This document shows, piece by piece, positions 24,497-38,281 of a stretch of 64,000 nt of DNA. The notes under the pieces are model-generated. The model saw nothing but the letters and a program-made list of their open reading frames with translations. It had not been told where the DNA came from and made no database searches. This stretch comes from Onchocerca volvulus (Eukaryota; Nematoda; Chromadorea; Rhabditida; Onchocercidae). The position numbers and the translations under genes were made by a program. Numbering within the stretch: the stretch's first letter is position 1; each line of letters starts with the position of its first letter. The stretch spans positions 310,001 through 374,000 of the forward strand of contig HG738137.1 of the NCBI GenBank assembly GCA_000499405.2. Reading direction: 5' to 3'.

Positions 24497-27400
24497 CTAC
24501 CATAATTTTAGTCTCCGTAGTTCGGTGGTATTCATATTTCTATCATCCTTATCATGTATAATCTTATCTTCTTTCGTTCTGCTATCATTGCTACCATCAG
24601 CACCATTACCAATACTAACAGCACGATTACTACCATAAGTACTATTGATAGGATCGGTAGTACTGAATAGATTCTTTCCGAAAATTGCTCGATAACAATT
24701 AAATTCCAACAAAGAATGAGGTATTAATGATAAGAATGTTGGTAATAGTACAAGACCATGAAATAGACCCCAAATTACCACCAATGATATCGTTTTCACA
24801 AATACCAATGGAATATAATTCTGAAATTTTTACACAAAAAGGAAATAGTTTTTCCTTCTTTTTAAATTACACCAAACATGAAGTTCGATTATCTCTTATC
24901 TCTAAGATTACTTCAATCATCTAATAAGTCATCTAAATTATCAAATTCTATTTAGTATTTATTCCGATATTTTTCATCGATACTTCTTTGAAATACAATA
25001 ATCTTACTTTTACACTTAAACATTTTGCATAATTTATGAACTTTCAACTCATAAAAATAGCAATTTTTCCTTTTCCTTTATTATATAATTTCCATATTAT
25101 TCTCATCTAAATCAAATTTCTACTTCTCACATAAAATAATACTTCGAAGAAATTCAATTTGAATTATCCTAAATAATGCAAGACTAAAATTGGATGCAGT
25201 TAGCTTCATATTTCGTAAACGTAAACATGAGCATACAATGCAATTAAATTTATAATTTTTTGGTAATTCTTTTTTTTTCTTAATTCATATAATATCAAAC
25301 CTCTAAAAATGCTAATGGTACTATGCAAGCAACCGTACTGATTCCACCTTGTAATGTTGGCCATGCTACGCTTTTCAATGTATATTCTAGGCGTGCCTTG
25401 TTATTCTCCAAGCGTGATTTCATTATTCTTGTTCCTTTGATTGTTTTTTTCTCTCCAAGCTATAAATTAAACAAAATCTTGACATTTTACATCTCTTTCG
25501 AAGTTTTCATCTAAGTAATTGTGGTATTATTAAGCTGGTACCATTTGAAAGCAATAGAAATGGTACTACTTCAGTTTTTTTTTTTTTTTTTTTTGGTACC
25601 TCATAATACTATTTAGAAACAATACAAAAAGGAAATTGCGGTGGAATGGTACAACGATTGGAGAAAACTTATAAATCTGTGAGATATATTGATTGAATAT
25701 GAGAAAATAACATTATCATTACCTGATAATGATAAGATACATGAGCGGTAAAGTCGACCGACATTCCAATACACATCAGTATAGCACAAAGCGTTGCCGG
25801 ATCAAGATCCAAATGCCACCAAGACAGAAATCCGATCACGCCTTCAATAATTTCCCAGCACTTGTTGTTGTATCACTTCCTGCTAAGGGCGCCCCTTCAT
25901 CTTTTTTTTTAGCAATAGTAGTAGTAATATTTTTTCGCTTTTATCAATCATTTCTATCACTCAGATAGAAGAGATATCAAAAAGTTCGGGGGGTAATTAA
26001 TTTAATTTAAAATAATTTGAAATCATTTTGAAATTAGAAAATTGATAGCTAACAAATGGGATTGCATGTCAAGTCATAGGCGTTTTCAAAAATTCAAAGA
26101 AAATTAGTTCTATTTAAAGGCATCGAATGTATTTGGATGCTTAATGCATGCATAATTGTCCTAAATATTGTTACAAAGATTCTAATAGACATCGAATCAT
26201 TTATTTTAAATTAGCATAAATTAAATAACAGTCAATAATTAAATGATCTCAAATAATGCCATTATTTATTTTATGATTTGTATTTCAAAATTTAATTTTG
26301 AAATACAAATCATTTTTTACAAATTCTATTCTATAGAATACTTAATAGGAAATCTATTTCAATAAATATTTACGATAAATCTTTTTATATTTTAACTTTC
26401 AAAATTTTACTAGAAGAAATAATTCTCTTATTTTAGCATTCTATTTTTTTAAATCTTACTAAGAGGCCTTTTAATAATATCTTATCAAAGAGACAAATTT
26501 GAAAATAGATTATCAATGATAGTCTATCAATGATAGTCTATTTTCAAAGTAGATTATCAATGATAGTCTATTTTCAAAGTAATAAATCACAATAATTAAA
26601 CTTACCAAAACTTATCGATGCAATGGTAAGAGATGCAATAATTACACTGAACGGATTCTGGATGAATAAACCGCATACTATTGTCATGCATACTAATGTC
26701 CAAATACAAGTCTTGAACGAAATTTCAACTGGTTATATTCGAAAAAAAATGTTAATTTCAATTAATTCAATCATTTCCATATCGGTACTATACGGATAGA
26801 AATTTCATAAAATGAATGATATCATTTTCAAAATTTACCTGCCAAGCTAATGTTTTTAACGAAAGCATTTGATCAACAAAGAACGAATTGGACTCCCAAA
26901 CGGATGCATTTAAATCTTTATAGGCATTAGCAATATGTCGCCATTTTTGCATTAATTCAATTCGTTCCTTCCAGCTAGTCAAATTCTGATATGTCACCAA
27001 AAAACCAAAACTTTCCACCGGTATATCGGAATCATTCCTTTAAAAAAGAAGAAAAGAAATGAAAAATCTTTTTATAATAATTTAAAATAGTCATAGTATG
27101 AATAATACATAGTGGGAATAAATCTAGGATATGCAAATTAGCAGAAAAAATCAAATAAAAAGCTAATTGAAAGGAAAAAATATTTAAAAAAAATCATGTA
27201 AAATTAAAATAGAAAAAAAAAAAGCAAGAAAAAAGTGCAAAAAATACCACAACATCATGTGATACTTACTACTTGTTATACCTAACGTGTTCCTTATATT
27301 AAAAATAATGTTAGGAAATGTATTTCAATAGAAACATTTGATTTGAAATCGTTAAGAATATTTTATGAAATAAAATACAACATCTAAGATACGTGTGGTG

Positions 27401-30400
27401 TATTACTTTGACTTTAAATAAATTTTAAAATATTACCCTAATTTTAAAAAATTTTTCCAATGACTGTAAAGTGGCGAAAATAGAAAATCATTCAATTTGC
27501 TATAATCAATTATTTGTTTTTCATATTCGGTCTGTTGATCTAATATTGTCAAAGCTGTTGTTGTACTAATATCATCCGCAAAATAATCAAAATCATATAA
27601 TTCTGCTTCACTCCAGTATGTTCTGTAATCTCGTAACCAGAGTAGAGTAAATTCTTTTCCTGAAATATTCAAATTGGATGATTTCTTCATTGTATTTAAC
27701 TTATTCGCAGGAATAAAATAGAATTCATTACAATTTCCAATAAAAAAGAAAAAAAAAAAAGAGATCTAAGATATTATTGGAACTATCAATTCGTAACGTT
27801 TTAATATTTATTATTTCTTACCTCGGCATTTTTCGAGTGCTTCAAATTCATTCACCATCGCATCGAATCGTTTAACGATATCTTCATTTTGTATATCCAA
27901 AGGACTATTAATCAAAACCATCACCGGATAATATTCCGTCCAAACTGCAATCTAATCAAGCCACTTTTCAGTGAATCTAAACCTAATCCAACCAAATACT
28001 AATGAGAAGACATCTAAGATCTAATCATTTCTACTATTTTGATTATTCAAACAATTGATGCAATATCTACCTTGAATAATTGTATAATTATATATCGAAT
28101 GAAAAACTATGCGACGATTTCGAAACGATTCTTAATATATTAAATGTATTAATTAAAGAGTTCTGCTTAATTTTTTCACTTGTAAAAGTTGGAAAATTTC
28201 AAATTCCCAAATAACAAATCTATTAAAATACGAATCATTGATGATATAGAGAGATAGATTACTTTTGTTTGAGACTATAGCATTTGCTTCTTGCAAAGGT
28301 GAATTTTTTGGTAACAATTTTTCAACATCCAAGCGTGTTTCAATAGTTAATGCACCAATAAAACCAAAGAACCAATAGACTAGAATACCAATGACAGCTA
28401 AGAAACCAAATAATTTTGATGTTATCAGACGACAATAACATTTCAATATGAAATTTAACCCATTCATAATCTGAAAAATATCAAATTAAATGTTATATGA
28501 AAGTGCTACTCATTTAAATTCATTCTTTTCATATGCCTATAATATCATACAAACATTTATAAAATATTTGAAATAAAGTCTAAATTTGCAATAGTTTGTA
28601 AAAAACTATTACCTATTAAGTCTTTTTAAGTTAATCTATGCTTGAGCTGATACCATTTCAATAAGAATCAAATAATCTATTAATTATTGCTTTATTATTC
28701 ATAATTGATTTATCAAAATATCTGATTATAAATTTGACAAATTTCATGATTCACATACTCTATTTTTTAAACTAAAAACTTTAAATTATTACGTGAAATG
28801 TACGCTCATTCATTGCAACAAAGTTCCTTGACGCAAAAATTAATTACTAATAATGCCGATAATGGCTGTGCATCAGAATTCCAGAAAAAAAAACAACTCA
28901 AAATTTTTGCTTAATTTATTCGTCTAAATAAATTATGACGATATTTCTAAATTCAGTTGATCAATTTGATAATTTATCGTTTCAGTTTATCTAAGAATTT
29001 TTCAAATATATATAATAGCATCTACAACATAATTTCAATGGAATGTCAAAATGAATTTTCTCAAAATGTTATTTTTGAAATGAAAGAAAAAACAAAATTA
29101 AAACAGAACCATGGGAAAACCAGAATTTTTTTTCTTCATCCGTTCTAGAACTGTTGCCAAATAAAGTAGTGGACAAAGTAAAACTAATGTGAAAATATAT
29201 GCAAATGCAAGTGCTATTGCTGTTTCGAAACAAAACAGTGCTATTTCTGAAATGAAAGATGAATATTAGCAGAGCACTGAAGAAACTATGAAATTTTATC
29301 GAAAATTAAATACCAAATACGGAAGTATTTTTAAATTTTTATTTAATAATATTTTATGACTTCATTTGAAAACAAAGAAATGAGAGAAAAAGTAATTCGA
29401 ATTCAAAGTGTAAACAATAGAAATATCAAAGCATTTCTGTTTGCTATAAAATAATGCAAAAAAATAATTTCATCTTAATTATATGATAATTTTACTTAAC
29501 AATCATCATCATATTGACAATGATTGAAAATTATTTTTACAAATTCACCTGGTGTTGGAGTTAATGCACCGATACCAAATGTGATCACATTTGTAAATGT
29601 GGAAATTGTTACCGAAGGTCCAGCTTCTTCTAATACAAAACCAAGTCGATGAGCTACCGAACATTCACCTGCAGATCGTAACCATGAATGAATTACCATG
29701 AATGCTCCGTTAACGCCTATAAAATTAATCGGAAATGATTGATGTCGATATTTGGAAGCATAAACGGGAATTTAAAAACCTAAAATTCATTTAAATATAT
29801 AAACGATGCTATCATCATGATTAGTATATTCTTGTTGCTTCATGTATTCGTTTACAAGATATTATGTTTTATCTTCCGAATTATGAATAATATACGTGAA
29901 ACAATAATAATATAAGTAATTATGATGATAACAATATATGTATGCATGATTTGACAATGAGACAAATAATATATTTTTTGATATTGCTCTTTAATATTAA
30001 AATTTTGCATGAAATCATTTTGACAATTTGGCAAAAAAAAAAAAAAATGGAATTTTTATATTTGTATATGAAATGATTCACGCTTAAAAAAGATAGGGAA
30101 CAGAAGATTTGAACAATTATAGATAACGGGCTAAGAAAAGCCATAATTTTTGTAGATCAAAAGAAATAATAATTGTGATTTGTGAAATTTTTGGAGCATT
30201 TCTCATGTTCAATTGAAGATTTTTTATGAGTTATCATATTAATCAATTATCCGATAATAAGGATTCGATATCGTATTGTTACATTCCATTCATTTACGTC
30301 ATAAATAACATTAAAATGTAAAATATCAAAAAGCAAATGAACTATGAATATCATAGGATTCTTTCTATTTTCGTCACATCATAAAATCATTGCGTCAAAA

Positions 30401-33400
30401 GAAATTAAAAAAAAAGGAAGTTCGCCAAAAGAAACTTGAAAAAAAAAAAGATACGTATTTTTAAAGATTTCTTTCAACTTAATAATTTTATGATGTGACT
30501 GAAATAAAAATCTTATGGTACACATCAGTCATTTGTCTTTTGATAATTCGTATGGAAGGAAGGTAATCCTAATTTGCACTTATTGTTCTAGTAAATAATT
30601 TTCTCAAACATTAATCACTTACCAATTCCCATTACGAGAAAAGGCATAATGAGCATAATTGTGTTCGTTCGAAGTTGAGCCAATGCGAATAATCCAAAAG
30701 TAACAGTAATTGCCAAAATTGGACATGCAATAATGCCAAATGCAACGATTAACTTGGCTGGATGTATAACACCAAGTATTAAGGCACTGCCAATTAATGA
30801 AATAGCAACAACCAAAAACATAGCTAAGAAACCTGAAATGATAGTAATTTTAATAAAATTATCTCTAAAATTGTGCTACTTCGAAATTAAAATTTTCTAC
30901 TTCCAAGTATTCATTCAATGGTGAAATCTTAAAAAATGAAATTAATCATTTCAAATCTATTTCTCAAATAACAGATAATTTTGAATTAATTCCGCAAAAT
31001 TATCGCTAAATGATGCTATTTTAAAATGGGAAGTTTCTATATTTCAGTTAAATCCCTATTTTCATCGGTAAAATTTTCGCAAAATGAAACTGATCGCTTC
31101 AAATTTGTTTTTCAAGCATTGGATAGTTTTTTTTTTTGCTAATTTTTTAAAGTTGAAAAAGTTGTTTTATTTTCAAAAAAATTTCACCAATTTTATTTTG
31201 GACATTAACATTAAATATTGATTCTTTTTAGATGTCATTAACATTGCACTTTATTTCAAATTTTTACATGAAACTATTCCAAATTTCTTCTCTTTTGATT
31301 ATATTTGAAATTATAAACAACAAAGAAATAAGAGTTTATTCTTTTTATACTGAAGAAAAGTTGAATTCAAATTTTTGAAATTAAATAAATAAACGGTTCA
31401 GATTAAAAGATCATCGAAGCAAATAAATGATATTTTTAGCATGCCCATCGAGTAAACACCAATATTGCCAAATAAACGGCAATATTTTACCAATAAAATG
31501 TTTGCATTTAGTATCGGAATCATTATCGGACAAAAATCATCAGAACGCAAAAACAATTTAATAAGTTTGATCTTTTGGTGATTCATTTCAATCTAGATTA
31601 GATCTATTGATGGAAGATGGAAAATTGAAAAAATAAAAGAAAAATTCCAACAACTGAATATAAATTTAAAAAATGGAATCCATTAAATTATGATAGTATC
31701 ACTAATCAACAAAAGGAATTTAAATTTTCTTTTCTAATTTGTGAATGTAATGTGATCTGTTATAATTTTTTATTCTTATACGTGATCAATTATGCATGCA
31801 TGATTAATTAGGTCAAATATTGTCATAATTAATTGCAATCGATTCTCTATCTACTACTATTTGGTTTTTATCCTTATCGTACATATGTACCGGCATTATC
31901 GAAAATTTTTTGCTATTTATTTGAAATTTTCTCTTGTCAAATCCAGTTTTTACAGTGTACGTAATGGAAAAAAAAAAAAAAAAAAAAGGAAAAGACGAAA
32001 AAAGAGAAAAATGAGAAAACTAAAATTTGTAGATTATTTCTCTAAAATTGGGAAATAATTTCAAAAGCAACTTTGAAAAAAAAAAAAAAAAAAGACAAAA
32101 ATATTTCTTTCGATAATTTTTTTTTTGAAAAAATTTGAAAAATCCGCTAAAAAAAAAAAGATAATTTAATCTTACGGATAGATTAAAGTAAATGATTTAA
32201 AAGTTGAATGGTTTCACGATGCCTATTACATCATCAAAATTGGTGATCTAAATATATGAGCGAACTGGGCACTTCTACTACATCAACTGAATATTTCAAA
32301 AATTTGTAAAATCAATAGCAAAATAGCTATTCTTATACAATTTGCAATAAAATACAAAACTAAAATATCAGGTTAAGGTATATTTACGTTATTATATTCC
32401 GATTTTTTATAAAAATTTTAGCTTTACAGAATTATTATTGATTTTTAACTTTTCTAAATACTTTTTTTAAAGTGTAAATTTAAAATATATAAAAATTCAA
32501 CTAATAATACGCAATTTATGTATTCCTAAATTTAAAGTGAAAATTTGGTGATCCTATTTTTTTCTTTTCAAATGAATTTATTTATTTGTTTAGTAGACAA
32601 GGATATTGATAAGTATAATAAATAAAACATCAGAGGATTATTAAAGATATATAGCAATTAAATTCGATCAGTTTATTCATTTTTTGAATATAAATACCTT
32701 TTCTAGTATCCCAGCCTACCTTTTTTCTTATTTTATTCGTACTATAAAGTATAACAATTTCATGTAAAAATATAAGAAAAATAGAGAAAAAATAAATAAA
32801 CCTGCAACAAAATAAGGTGCCATTCGTTCCGAATCCTTAATTAGCTCTTGGTTGACTATTTCTGATCCAATCACCTGTAATTTTTACTTTTATTTATTAC
32901 CTATATTTATTTTCAAGAATCTTATTTTCTTTTGCTGAAACTGCTTATTAAATCAGGAAAGATTTAGCGAAATGTATTTAGAGAAAAATTACAAAAAGGT
33001 ATAATTTTCAATCCAGACAAAAATGATAAAATCGGACGATGAAAATCACATTTATTTTTTTTTTTTTTTTGAATAAAAATTCAGTTGTTATTTCCCTCTA
33101 TCCAATATTACTTTTCATATCATAGGTAGGTAACCATCTGAAAGAGTATAAAACTTTTATTAATTTCCTATCTCCAAAGAAGAACCTCATTAATCGGAAA
33201 TTAATGGAAAAATAGCCCAAACTTCTAGAAGCAATAAAGCACTTAAAAATGACTTTACAAGCAGTTAACTCTAAAAAGGACTTTTTTTCACTAAAATATT
33301 AAAATTTCAAACAATTTTCTCATAATAAAATGAAAATTCACTAACATACATTGATAAAAAAGAAAAATATTCGAAAAACCTACCAATATTTTTATTGGTT

Positions 33401-36002
33401 CATTATTATAGATTTCTGTAGCATATTTATATAAAGCTACTTCCCATGCATTAAGCTTTCTTTCCATGCTAGGGTTACTTACTTGTCCTTGAAAGATCAT
33501 GAAAATAACCTGAAAAAAGTTTTTTGTATTTTCGATTGTTAAATATTAGAATATCTATTAGAAGAAAAATGAGTAATATATTTATATATCATGCTATAAA
33601 TTTTTCAGAAGCTGTTTAAAAGCAACTGATATTTGCAAATAAAATTTGATACAGTACTATTTGCTGTTTTTCAGAGTAAAGTTAAAAATAAGAACGCACT
33701 TTAGACTTTTGACCTTTCCATCAAATCACATCATACAGTCTGTACATCAAAAATAAGTAGTATTTTATATAATTGCCATTGAAAATTTGTCACATCTCAT
33801 ATAATAAGTGTCACACCTGGATAAATTCAATATTGGTAATCGCTTGCATGACTGTCTCTTCGGGAATAGTTATTTGGTCTTTATGAGTGCTATTGCGATT
33901 CGGCTTGTTTGTGTAAGATTGCAAACGAACGCCGTAAAAATTGCGTTCCAAATGAATATCAAAACCAAAAATTTTAGCAATTGGATAGGTCAAATTTGTC
34001 GTTTCACTGCGTATTTTACCTAATTTCTCTTTCTCATATTCCTCCATTAAAGCATTCTGAAGATAGATGAATTTTATTTTCAAAATCATATTTTCGTCCA
34101 AAATCTAAACAGTGCAAATGACAAATGTATAAAAAGAAGTCAAATGAATAAAGAAAAAAGAGAAAATTATTTTTGGATATAAAAAAAGAAACTTTTTAGA
34201 GATTCGGGCAAAAATTCCTAGAAAAAACCAATGTTAAACCATTTTGTATAATCTATTTGCTGATACAAAGAAATCATTTATGCTTCATAGAAAGGAATGA
34301 ACATACGTAAAAGTATTCGATGACAATATTTGCATTGCACGATAATCCACATAAATCCTTGTATGCGATTCGTTCACCAGTAGAAGGAACTTCGACAGTG
34401 AAATTATTCAATAAATATCGATGTAATCGTACTACTTCTTTCAAATATTCCAAACGATGCATGGAACCACCATCACGTGCTTGTAGTATCACTGTCGTTA
34501 ATGTTGGATCGCCTAATTAAATTAAAAATAAATTTTTAAACATTATACAATGTGAAGGTTTTATTTATCAAAAAAACGGAATTATTACAATTATACATCC
34601 GAAATACTACTGCACAACTGCGTTCAAAAATTCGGAGTACTAGAATTAATTAAGACTCGCAAACTATATAACTAATTTAAATTCCTGCATTAAAAAAAAA
34701 AGGATTAGAAAGTTTTTTCAAGTTTTCAAAATATATAATCTTGTCAGTTATCATAATATTAGGCCTACAATAACCTGTGATAACAAAAACATTTAAAAAA
34801 AATGATTCAGTCCTATTAAATATAATTTAAATATAAAAATTGACTATAAATTTGAATTTGAACAAATTAAATTTTTGTTTTTTCTTCCATTTTTTACTTT
34901 TAATTGACAAAAAAAAAAACCAACCAAATGAATTAGTGAATTGTCGTAACAGATCTGCTTCATGTCTTGATGGTGCTGTTGTTGGCGTGTAACCATCACG
35001 TACTCGATCTTCCAGTTTAAGATAATAAATTCCGAATGACATAATTGACATAATGATAGCAGCAATAACATAAGCAAATGGATAGGAACCGATACTATAA
35101 CCGATCAAGCGGAAAATCCTCCGCAAAGTTATCTGTTGACAAAAAGCTAGTAGTTCAGATGCTTTCGTACCTAAAAATTTTAAATTAATTGAAAAAGAAA
35201 TCAGAAGCTTAATATTTTTGAAAAATTAGGATTAGCGGGATAAATTTTTCCACTATATTTTATCTATCATTAATGATTTCGAAAAAAATTAATCTGGAAA
35301 GTGTTATGTTTGAAATTATTAAATTCACATAAGATACGATTGCTAAAGAGTAATTGATTGATTGTCATCGTCTTTCCCAGAAAACTTTGAAAATTCTTCA
35401 ATCTTTAAATTATTCGAACTTCATTCAAATTAAGCTCTATATCATTGGTTACTTTATTACTATATACTTTTGAAAATTGAAATATCTTAATTTAAAACAC
35501 TTTGATGTGAAATGCAAACATAAGCACAATTTGAATCTTAAAATTTTCAAAATTTTTCAAAATGCTAAAAGTTAGAGCTAACTTCAAATGTTAACGTTTT
35601 ATAAGTGATACATTACGTATTATCATTCATATTTTCTTCCATATTATCATTTCAAAATTCATATCTTTTCGAAAAATAATGCACGTAAAAGCTCAACATT
35701 TTTTTGGTACTACAAAATAACTAAGTAAAATTTATATACATATGTCATATGATATGATGTTGGGCAACTTCCAAAGATCATAATTCTATTGTCAAGTTAG
35801 GAAATTTGATGTATTCTATTCCATCTAATATTTAAATAAAGAAAAACTAACGATTATTTGTGGTGACTGGATTACTGGTACTAAGCGGTACCTCTTCGTA
35901 TGTTTCGGAGCATTCGTTATCATTATTATTCTCCGCAAGATCAACTTTGCAACTTGAAGATAACTGTTGACTGGTAGATGGTGACGTAAGTAAGTTTGAC
36001 AT
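24497..36002 (-). CDS. Patched-related (PTR/PTCHD) sterol-sensing-domain membrane protein, 17 exons, 1021 aa
   Basis: Nematode Patched-related protein, RND superfamily, presumably a 12-TM plasma-membrane or apical protein moving sterol or lipid. Exons in transcript order: 36002-35852, 35170-34925, 34512-34307, 34104-33817, 33509-33384, 32874-32802, 30832-30623, 29716-29549, 29246-29110, 28470-28263, 27944-27822, 27659-27437, 27037-26839, 26711-26606, 25841-25723, 25459-25301, 24820-24497. Splice phases agree and total 3066 nt. TM1 is in exon 2; a large lumenal loop with [10 protein letters not shown] and KDLCGLSC follows; TM2-6 (sterol-sensing domain) span residues about 360-525; TM7 is in exon 10 with KLLPKNSPL after it; TM8-12 are in exons 14-17. 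The TM10 motif GMSVD is intact (Asp851) but the TM4 motif reads GVNG (434-437) instead of the family's GVDD. Exon 13 and 14 boundaries were the hardest to place. The C-terminal tail is Asn/Asp/Ser-rich. Which C. elegans ptr gene is the orthologue cannot be decided here. Confidence 0.88.
26273..26313. repeat. Perfect 41-bp palindrome in PTR intron 14
   Basis: ATGATTTGTATTTCAAAATT (26273-26292) is followed by one base and then its exact reverse complement (26294-26313). It lies between PTR exons 14 and 15. Confidence 0.9.
26498..26580. repeat. Palindromic tandem repeat in PTR intron 14
   Basis: TATCAATGATAGTC occurs three times (26511, 26525, 26555), the last two followed by TATTTTCAAAGT. The first two copies sit in a 51-bp near-palindrome (26498-26548) matching its own reverse complement at 46 of 51 positions. 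Confidence 0.8.
30349..30520. repeat. 172-bp foldback (inverted repeat) in PTR intron 7
   Basis: GTCACATCATAAAAT (30373-30387) is the exact reverse complement of 30485-30499. Similarity continues outward (TATCATAGGATT versus TACCATAAGATT) and inward (to GAAAT at about 30405), giving imperfect arms of about 55 bp around a loop of roughly 55 bp. It is MITE-like or could fold into an RNA hairpin in the PTR pre-mRNA. No target-site duplication was evident. Confidence 0.7.
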
Positions 36003-36052
36003 GAATGATGAATTTGACGAATTTAGCGTAGAACTTCTAAAGCATTACGTCT

Positions 36053-36060
36053 CTAAAATT
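36053..36060 (-). promoter_or_regulatory. Candidate spliced-leader acceptor of the PTR gene
   Basis: On the minus strand AATTTTAG ends at 36053, 50 nt before the PTR start codon at 36002. The intervening leader holds one short ATG-CTT-TAG frame. Use as a trans-splice site is inferred from position and sequence only. Confidence 0.3.
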
Positions 36061-38153
36061 GTAGCTATTTTTTCATGCAACAATCAATCGTAATTTCCGC
36101 GCAAATAAACAAAAAAAAAAAAAAAAAAGATATCGACAATCCATGTGATAAATGATTGATAATAGTATTAAATGTAATACTTAAATGATCTCAAATAAAT
36201 GGCCTTTTTTTTTTATTCAGAATTTATAAAAGAAATATTGCTACATTTCTTTTTTTTTTCTTTTTTTTTTTACACAATTGTTTATAATATCATTATGTTC
36301 AACACGTAACTGTCACATCATTATGTCATCTACTTAAGAAGTATTTTGATCCACGTATATATGAACAAATGATTAATCATGACATACAAACAAATATTAA
36401 TCATGTAAAAAATATCAGAAAAGAATTCTTAATTGAAAAAGTTAAAAAGTTTAAAATTTAGCAAATAAATAGTCAAATAATGAGTAAATAGTTATAAATA
36501 AACAAATAAATATTTAACTAATCAACGAATAAACAAATATATAAGCAGATGAATAAATAAATGTTTGACAAATGTAAATGGATGATGGTAAGTAAATATT
36601 TCGGGGCAAAAGTAGATAAGCAAATTAATGGGTAGACAAAAAAATACAGGTGATTGGTGATGTACACAGGTAACGTAGAGATAGGTTGATAAAAGATAAG
36701 TGAAAGTATAATCAGCAGATAAGTATTAAATAGAAGAGACAGATGGCCATAGTTATTTAATAGGAACGAGAAAAAATTGATTTTTAAATACCGTATCCTA
36801 TCTTAACAGAAGTATGTTTTTTCACGCACGTAAATAAATTTTTTAGTCCCCAAAGGTAAGAAAGAATATAAAGACACATGAACGGAAGAAGAGAAAATGT
36901 GGACAGAAAAAATGTCACCAATGAGATGATTTTTACCGGTTTCTTATATTTGAATTTGAATTTGTTTAAATAAATTGCAAATCAAGTTTTTGTTTCATTC
37001 ATCTAATTTCTCATCTTTTCTCTTTTTTAATAACACTAAAATCTAACTGATAAATAAATCTCCATTATACTTTTTCACTATTTGTTTCATTTACTCCTAT
37101 CGTTTCTGAATCAAAAGTTCAAATTCTCAACAGAAAACTTTCTCGAAAATGAAATTAAGCAATCAATGGAGTTAATCAAATTTTTTTTTTTTGATCGAAT
37201 AAGAATCAAAAGTAATCGATTTAACGAATTATACGAATAAGATGATAATAACTGCATAAACATAATAGAATAAAAGTTTAATAGAATGAAACTACTATAG
37301 TGTAATTTAGATTTTTTATTTTCGTATTATATTTGAGAATCGGGTGATTTTGCAAATGAACATTTTAGAATGTGCTTGGAAACTTAATCAAATAATCGAA
37401 CACTCTCTAATAAATATAAAAATATCATTAAGTGATACAAGTCAATTTGATTATGATACAAATAGGCATAAGACTGATCAATAAAAAAAAAAAGCTTCAA
37501 TCTGACTTCAATTTGACAATCATTTTAGCAAATAAAGATATTTTTATTATACCATATTGATTTTGATGAAATGAAAAATGAACTGAAAAAATCAAATGGT
37601 ATATATAAATTTGTGCTAGTTGCGTTCTGAATCATCAGAAAAAATTTAAAATTAGAGCGATAGGCGAATGTGCATTTTATAAAATCTATGTGATATGCTA
37701 GAAATCGATCGCCTTTTCGAAAAAGCCATACGTTTCTATTGAAAATTTGACAAATGCTGATAAAAAAAATCTCTTTTTTATTTTAAATAATGCTTTAGAT
37801 CAACTACGTGCTAAGTGATCTATTAATGCATGAATTTGATTTCGGATGATATCGGAATGATGTTGACAAATTTCTATAATTTTTTGCCATTTGCATTTAT
37901 TAGTTAATCAACAAAAAATATTCTAACAGGTAAGAAATGTCAAAAATACTTTTTTACTCATATTCGCGATTTTTTACGTACGTTCGTCAAAAAAATATTT
38001 TTTACGTATATTCTCTTTTGAAGTTTCCCTCAAGATAGCTGGAATATGTAATGAAGCTGTTATATTCGGTAAAACGAATGATAAGAGAAATTGCGGGACG
38101 AAACGTCTTCAACCTATTCTCAAACTTTCAATGAGTATGACGTCTTGCTTGCT

Positions 38154-38281
38154 TGAATGAAGCGTAGATATTGGATGTGTACTTCACGTACGTCATTTTT
38201 GGTGATAGAACTGACGTTGAATGAAGGGTAGATATTGGATGTATACTTCACGTACGCCATTTTTGGTGATAGAACTGACGT
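38154..38281. repeat. 64-bp tandem duplication carrying TTCACGTACG and TGACGT
   Basis: Two units (38154-38217, 38218-38281), differing at only a few bases, each with GTAGATATTGGATG, ACTTCACGTACG, ATTTTTGGTGATAG and AACTGACGTTG. Confidence 0.9.

Noticed and set aside
26712..26732. Alternative 5' extension of PTR exon 14 to the CAG at about 26732
   Set aside because: It would begin in phase 1, while exon 13 ends in phase 0. The TTCAAG acceptor at 26712 keeps frame and gives a family-like sequence.
29119..29121. Alternative donor in PTR exon 9 (TCTG/GTTTTC)
   Set aside because: It would put exon 10 out of the frame that encodes TM7; the donor after CCCATG at 29110 is phase-consistent.
31398..31586. 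Minus-strand 62-codon frame inside the large PTR intron 6
   Set aside because: PTR exons 6 and 7 join in frame with family-like sequence across TM2, leaving no room for an extra exon.
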